Translations under genes and position numbers: made by a program
Assembly: GCA_022511145.1 (NCBI GenBank)
Contig: JAFLSC010000020.1
Coordinates: 1-35,742, forward strand
DNA: 35,742 nt
DNA from: Helicobacter sp.
GTDB taxonomy: Bacteria > Campylobacterota > Campylobacteria > Campylobacterales > Helicobacteraceae
Reading direction: 5' to 3'
The notes under the pieces: model-generated
Told to the model about the DNA's origin: nothing
What the model saw: the letters and a program-made list of their open reading frames with translations, nothing else
Database searches by the model: none
Shown: positions 32,227 through 35,742 of the stretch, piece by piece
How positions within the stretch are numbered: position 1 is the first letter of the stretch
Layout: the number at the start of each line of letters is the position of its first letter

Positions 32227-34741
32227 ATTCTATGCCTTTTTGCATCACGGAATTAAAATTGAGCAATTCAATATTGCTAAAATAACAATAAAAGGATTTT
32301 ACCTTAGTTTAGATAAAAAACTTATTTTAGAAATCAACTCTGCAGATTTTATTGCCTTACAAAAATCCCAAAATACCCAAAAAAATGATATTGATGAGCA
32401 AATACAAATGCTTAAAAAAATCCATTTTTTCTCAAAATTTTTCCAAAAAATTAATATTAAAGAAATACTTTTTGAAAATTATCAGGCTAATTTATTTTAT
32501 AATGGCGAACATTTCACTTTTAATTTACCTGAAGCTTATGGCAAAATCAATTTCAAACAGCAAGATTCCTCTATTTTTATTCATATTGAAGATTTGTATT
32601 TTAAGCAATTTGGGGCTTATTATAGTGGGGAAGGCTTTTATAATACCAAACAACGTTTTATCGATTTAAAGGGCATTTTAAAAATACTTGATAAAGAAAC
32701 ACTCAAATCCCATATCAATGTCAATCTCCAAATCAAAGGGGATTTAAATAATATCACCTTACAAGGGGATTCTGAAAGCTTTGAAAACACTTCCTTTTTA
32801 CGCCCTTTAGTGCCGCCTTTAGACGATAAAATCTTAGAAGAATGGATTTTTGATAATTATGCCTTTAGTGAAGCAAAGATTGATAATTTCTCACTCACTA
32901 TTCCTTTAAAATCCGATAATATCCTAAAAGAAAGTCTAGGTAGCCTAAAAGCAATCGCGACTGCAAAAAATGCTGAAGTTACTTTCTACCCCAATCTTAA
33001 AGCCACTTCAGAAAATGTCAAAATTATCTTTGAAAAGGAGAGTTTAGAATTTTATCCTACCAAGCCCTTTTATGCCAAACACGAAGTCCAAAATGCCAAA
33101 GTTGAGCTTAAAAATATTTTTGATGAAGAGCCAATTTTAAATCTCAGCTTTAGTGCTGATATTTTATTAGATTCTGATATTCACAAACTACTCCACGCCT
33201 TTGAAATCAGCATTCCCATTGAACATTCTAATGTCCCTATTGATAGCAATCTTGATTTGAGTCTTAATCTCCATACACTCAAAATCCAAGCAAAAGGGGA
33301 ATTTAATGCTAAAAATGTTCAAACAACGCTTTTGGGAGTCCCCCTTCATTCTAACTCGATACAAGTGAATCTTGACAATGAATTTCTTAAAATCCAAACT
33401 CAAAATACCACTTATAAAGACCAGTTAAGCACAAATTCTCGCTTTGTTGTTAATACTGATACCAAACTTGTTAATGGGGATTTGCAAGTTTTATCCCTAG
33501 CTCTTGACCCTAAAAATCCTGATTTACTCTCCCTTAAAAATCAATCTCTCCCTTTTAGTGTAAATTTTAAAGATTCTAAAAACATCCTCCTAGACTTTCC
33601 TACACTTTTTTTTAGCAGCATCTTAAGTGAGGATTATCGTTTTGAATTTTCAAAGCTCTCTGCACTCCTCCCCTATTCTCAACTTCTACAATTCCGCAAT
33701 GTTTTAGAGGGTGAAATTTCACTGAAAACTAAAGATTTTAACCATTTTCAAGGTAATATCCAGATTGACACCAACCAACAAATCCTTTTAGAAAAAACCA
33801 ATAAGCCCCTTACTAATCTCCAATTTATCCTTGATTATACTCCTCAAAATTTACAAATTAAAAGTGAAGATAATAGGATAATTTTCACCCAAACCAAAGA
33901 AAAAGAAGAATTATTGCTTAGGGATTTGACTTTGCAAATCAGCCCCGAAGTCCTGCCTAAGACTCAATCCCAACTCCCCTTTTTTATTAAAGGAGAAAAA
34001 GCAAATCTATATTACCACCAAAAAACCATATTAGCAGATTCTTATGAAATCTCTATCCTTAAAGAAGAAACACATTTACAACTTAAACACAAAAATGGGT
34101 ATGCCAATGTCTATCAGCGTAATAAAGCCATAACACTCGATGCTAATGAATTTGGCGATGAATTTATGAATACCTTTTTTGGCACAGGCAAGACTTATTT
34201 CACCAACGGACGCTTCTTTATTAATGCTAACACTAATCCTAAGGGAGCATTAATTGGAAAATTCAAGCTCCAAAATACTTCTGTGAATGAACTTCATCTT
34301 TTACAAAATCTTATGGCTTTTATTGATACTATTCCTTCTTTATTAAGCTTTAAAGCACCCGGTTTTAACAATGACGGCTATCATATTGATGAAGGAGAGA
34401 TTGAATTTGGATTTGATGAAAAATTTCTAGCCATTAACAATTTAGATATGAAAGGCTCATCAATTGATATTTTAGGGCGAGGAATTATTGTTTTAGAAAA
34501 CAATGAAATTAGTCTTAACGCTCAACTTATTACCGCTAAATCCCTAAGTGGCATTATTAATAAAATCCCTGTGGTTAATTATATCCTGCTAGGCAAAGAA
34601 GGGACAATCTCGACTAATTTTTCCATTAGCGGCTCTTTAGAAAATCCCCAAATTAGTATCAATACTGCCACTGATATTTTACTCTCTCCTTTTAATATTC
34701 TTAAACGCACAATTATGTCCCCTTTTGAAATTTTTAACTAA
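32156..34741 (+). CDS. AsmA/YhdP-like envelope protein
   Basis: 861 residues. N-terminal membrane anchor ISLFLASLVGIFIIFYAFL (about 11-29), then a long beta-rich periplasmic body without Cys. The end (about 760-850: ILGRGIIVLENNEISL, INKIPVVNYILLGKEGTI, ISGSLENPQISIN) is the C-terminal AsmA-like domain of the YhdP/TamB group. These form bridge-like proteins that move phospholipid between membranes (family knowledge). ATG 32156 has no clear Shine-Dalgarno, but later starts would lose the anchor. It overlaps mltG head to head, so each promoter lies in the other gene. Confidence 0.85.
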   Translation: MKKPSTKTFKISLFLASLVGIFIIFYAFLHHGIKIEQFNIAKITIKGFYLSLDKKLILEINSADFIALQKSQNTQKNDIDEQIQMLKKIHFFSKFFQKINIKEILFENYQANLFYNGEHFTFNLPEAYGKINFKQQDSSIFIHIEDLYFKQFGAYYSGEGFYNTKQRFIDLKGILKILDKETLKSHINVNLQIKGDLNNITLQGDSESFENTSFLRPLVPPLDDKILEEWIFDNYAFSEAKIDNFSLTIPLKSDNILKESLGSLKAIATAKNAEVTFYPNLKATSENVKIIFEKESLEFYPTKPFYAKHEVQNAKVELKNIFDEEPILNLSFSADILLDSDIHKLLHAFEISIPIEHSNVPIDSNLDLSLNLHTLKIQAKGEFNAKNVQTTLLGVPLHSNSIQVNLDNEFLKIQTQNTTYKDQLSTNSRFVVNTDTKLVNGDLQVLSLALDPKNPDLLSLKNQSLPFSVNFKDSKNILLDFPTLFFSSILSEDYRFEFSKLSALLPYSQLLQFRNVLEGEISLKTKDFNHFQGNIQIDTNQQILLEKTNKPLTNLQFILDYTPQNLQIKSEDNRIIFTQTKEKEELLLRDLTLQISPEVLPKTQSQLPFFIKGEKANLYYHQKTILADSYEISILKEETHLQLKHKNGYANVYQRNKAITLDANEFGDEFMNTFFGTGKTYFTNGRFFINANTNPKGALIGKFKLQNTSVNELHLLQNLMAFIDTIPSLLSFKAPGFNNDGYHIDEGEIEFGFDEKFLAINNLDMKGSSIDILGRGIIVLENNEISLNAQLITAKSLSGIINKIPVVNYILLGKEGTISTNFSISGSLENPQISINTATDILLSPFNILKRTIMSPFEIFN

Positions 34742-34753
34742 TAAGGAAAACCA

Positions 34754-35398
34754 ATGAAAAAAGCAACCAAAAAAGAAATTCAAGCTATCAAAGCCTTATT
34801 TTTAGAGCATTACGCTAAAGCCAAAACAGAATTACAATACTCTAATCTTTATGAATTGCTCATTGCTGTTATGCTTTCAGCCCAATGCACCGATAAACGC
34901 GTTAATCTTATCACGCCCGCATTATTCAAAAAATATCCCCATATTCAAGCCCTAAAAGATGCCAACCTTGATGAAATTAAAGATTTAATTAAAACCTGCT
35001 CTTTTTTTAACAATAAAGCAAAAAATCTCCAAGCAATGGCAAAAGAAGTTTGTGAAAGATTTAAGGGAGAAATTCCTTGTGATAGGGATTTGCTCAAAAC
35101 TCTCCCGGGTGTTGGGCAAAAAACCGCTAATGTTGTTTTGATTGAATCCCAAGAAGCTAACTTTATTGCTGTGGATACGCACGTTTTTAGAGTTTCTCAC
35201 CGCTTAGGTTTGAGTAATGCCAAAACCCCCTTGCAAACAGAAGAAGATTTGACAAAAATCTTTAAAGACAATCTCTCTACCCTGCACCAAGCAATGGTTC
35301 TTTTTGGACGCTATATTTGCAAAGCAATTAATCCGCAATGCCACACTTGTTTTCTTAATCATCTCTGTAAAAGTAAAACAAGCTATAAATGTCGCTAA
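34754..35398 (+). CDS. nth: Endonuclease III
   Basis: 214 residues, AAGGAAAA before the ATG, 12 bases after the AsmA-like gene. Base-excision glycosylase/AP lyase for oxidised pyrimidines. HhH motif LPGVGQKTANVVL with the catalytic Lys, catalytic Asp in VDTHVFRVSHRLGL, and the [4Fe-4S] loop C-x6-C-x2-C-x5-C at CKAINPQCHTCFLNHLC. MLSAQCTDKRVN is also typical. Full length. Confidence 0.96.
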   Translation: MKKATKKEIQAIKALFLEHYAKAKTELQYSNLYELLIAVMLSAQCTDKRVNLITPALFKKYPHIQALKDANLDEIKDLIKTCSFFNNKAKNLQAMAKEVCERFKGEIPCDRDLLKTLPGVGQKTANVVLIESQEANFIAVDTHVFRVSHRLGLSNAKTPLQTEEDLTKIFKDNLSTLHQAMVLFGRYICKAINPQCHTCFLNHLCKSKTSYKCR

Positions 35399-35410
35399 GC
35401 TTTATTATAA

Positions 35411-35438
35411 TTAGGATTAAGGATTACTTAAATCCTAA
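35411..35438. terminator. Inverted repeat between convergent nth and chemoreceptor ends
   Basis: TTAGGATT (35411-35418) and AATCCTAA (35431-35438), perfect 8 bp with a 12-base loop, in the 44-base gap between convergent stops. AT-rich flanks (TTATAATAAAG on the minus strand) may serve as a weak two-way terminator. Confidence 0.4.
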
Positions 35439-35442
35439 ATCC

Positions 35443-35742
35443 CTAAAAAGTCTTTTTATTGACATCTTCAAGGATTTCTTCAGCAATCTTATTGACATTT
35501 TGGGTAATGGAGTTAGTAGAATTGACAATATCCACATTGCTTTTGGTGATAGATTCTACTTGAACAATAGATTCATTGACTTGACTCACACCCGTAGTTT
35601 GTTCTTTGATTGATTCACTCATATCATTAATGCCTTGCACTAAGACATTAACATTAGCTTCAATCTCACTTAAAGATTTGCTTGTTCGCTCTGCGAGTTT
35701 TCTTACCTCATCAGCAACAACTGCAAAGCCTCTTCCGTGTTC
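35443..35742 (-). CDS. Methyl-accepting chemotaxis protein, C-terminus (cut by right edge)
   Basis: The last 99 residues. From the edge it reads [20 protein letters not shown], the end of the signalling tip, then a helical adaptation arm ([38 protein letters not shown]) that ends [11 protein letters not shown]. No C-terminal extra domain. The sensor and membrane parts lie outside the window. It differs in sequence from the receptor at 17614, so it is a second chemoreceptor. Confidence 0.93.
   Translation of the reverse strand, partial: EHGRGFAVVADEVRKLAERTSKSLSEIEANVNVLVQGINDMSESIKEQTTGVSQVNESIVQVESITKSNVDIVNSTNSITQNVNKIAEEILEDVNKKTF

Noticed and set aside
1..35742. CRISPR arrays, tRNA or rRNA genes, insertion sequences, prophage or defence genes
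   Set aside because: No regularly spaced repeats, tRNA T-loop patterns, transposase or phage motifs were seen on either strand.

Overview
The window is AT-rich, tightly packed DNA from a Campylobacterota bacterium, most likely a Helicobacter other than H. pylori (inference from gene content). Gene blocks match ones I know from H. pylori: ddl-hydrolase-murF-HIT, recJ-pyrG and oorDABC. Alongside these are genes H. pylori does not have as far as I recall: an NAD-dependent malate dehydrogenase and a periplasmic selenocysteine formate dehydrogenase operon. I see no tRNA, rRNA, CRISPR array, insertion sequence or phage gene.

Layout. 1-1836 (-): a two-component pair, with the receiver cut by the left edge. 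2030-3459 (+): a cytochrome c-553 type protein, then alanine racemase. 3532-4190 (-): a small lipoprotein and a small membrane protein; the latter's promoter carries a run of ten G next to its -10 box. 4352-6111 (+): D-Ala-D-Ala ligase and an alpha/beta hydrolase, followed by a palindromic repeat element. 6362-14135 (+): a collinear run of ten genes with overlapping or nearly touching ends: murF, HIT protein, azlC, azlD, an ArsC-like protein, an NlpC/P60 lipoprotein, a metal ABC ATPase, malate:quinone oxidoreductase, a metal ABC permease and a 67-residue membrane protein. 14139-17370 (-): recJ and pyrG, overlapping. 17614-18990 (+): a chemoreceptor with a decayed zinc-binding tail.

18987-26667 (-) is a seven-gene formate dehydrogenase operon. 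In transcription order it encodes a polyferredoxin, a TorD-like chaperone, a 64-residue Tat protein, FdhA with an in-frame UGA and a SECIS hairpin, FdhB, FdhC and FdhD. It should oxidise formate in the periplasm and pass electrons to the quinone pool. 26668-27225 is the only long non-coding gap. It holds a 29-codon ORF and two copies of ATTAAC-N4-GTTAAT, the palindrome type bound by the Crp-Fnr regulator NssR in Campylobacter.

27226-31105 (-) is mdh followed by oorDABC, a TCA-cycle block. sucCD, which lie between mdh and oorD in Campylobacter jejuni, are missing, and an unused Shine-Dalgarno sequence sits where sucC would begin. 31273-35398 holds mltG (-), whose 5' end overlaps an AsmA/YhdP-like gene (+) head to head by 71 bases, then endonuclease III. 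The right edge cuts the C-terminus of a second chemoreceptor.

Most notable regulatory observations: the poly-G promoter at 4222-4237 (a candidate phase-variation switch), the NssR-like boxes at 27052 and 27162, the hairpin that hides the alr ribosome binding site at 2349-2366, and the head-to-head coding overlap at 32156-32226. I found no clearly new multi-gene system.
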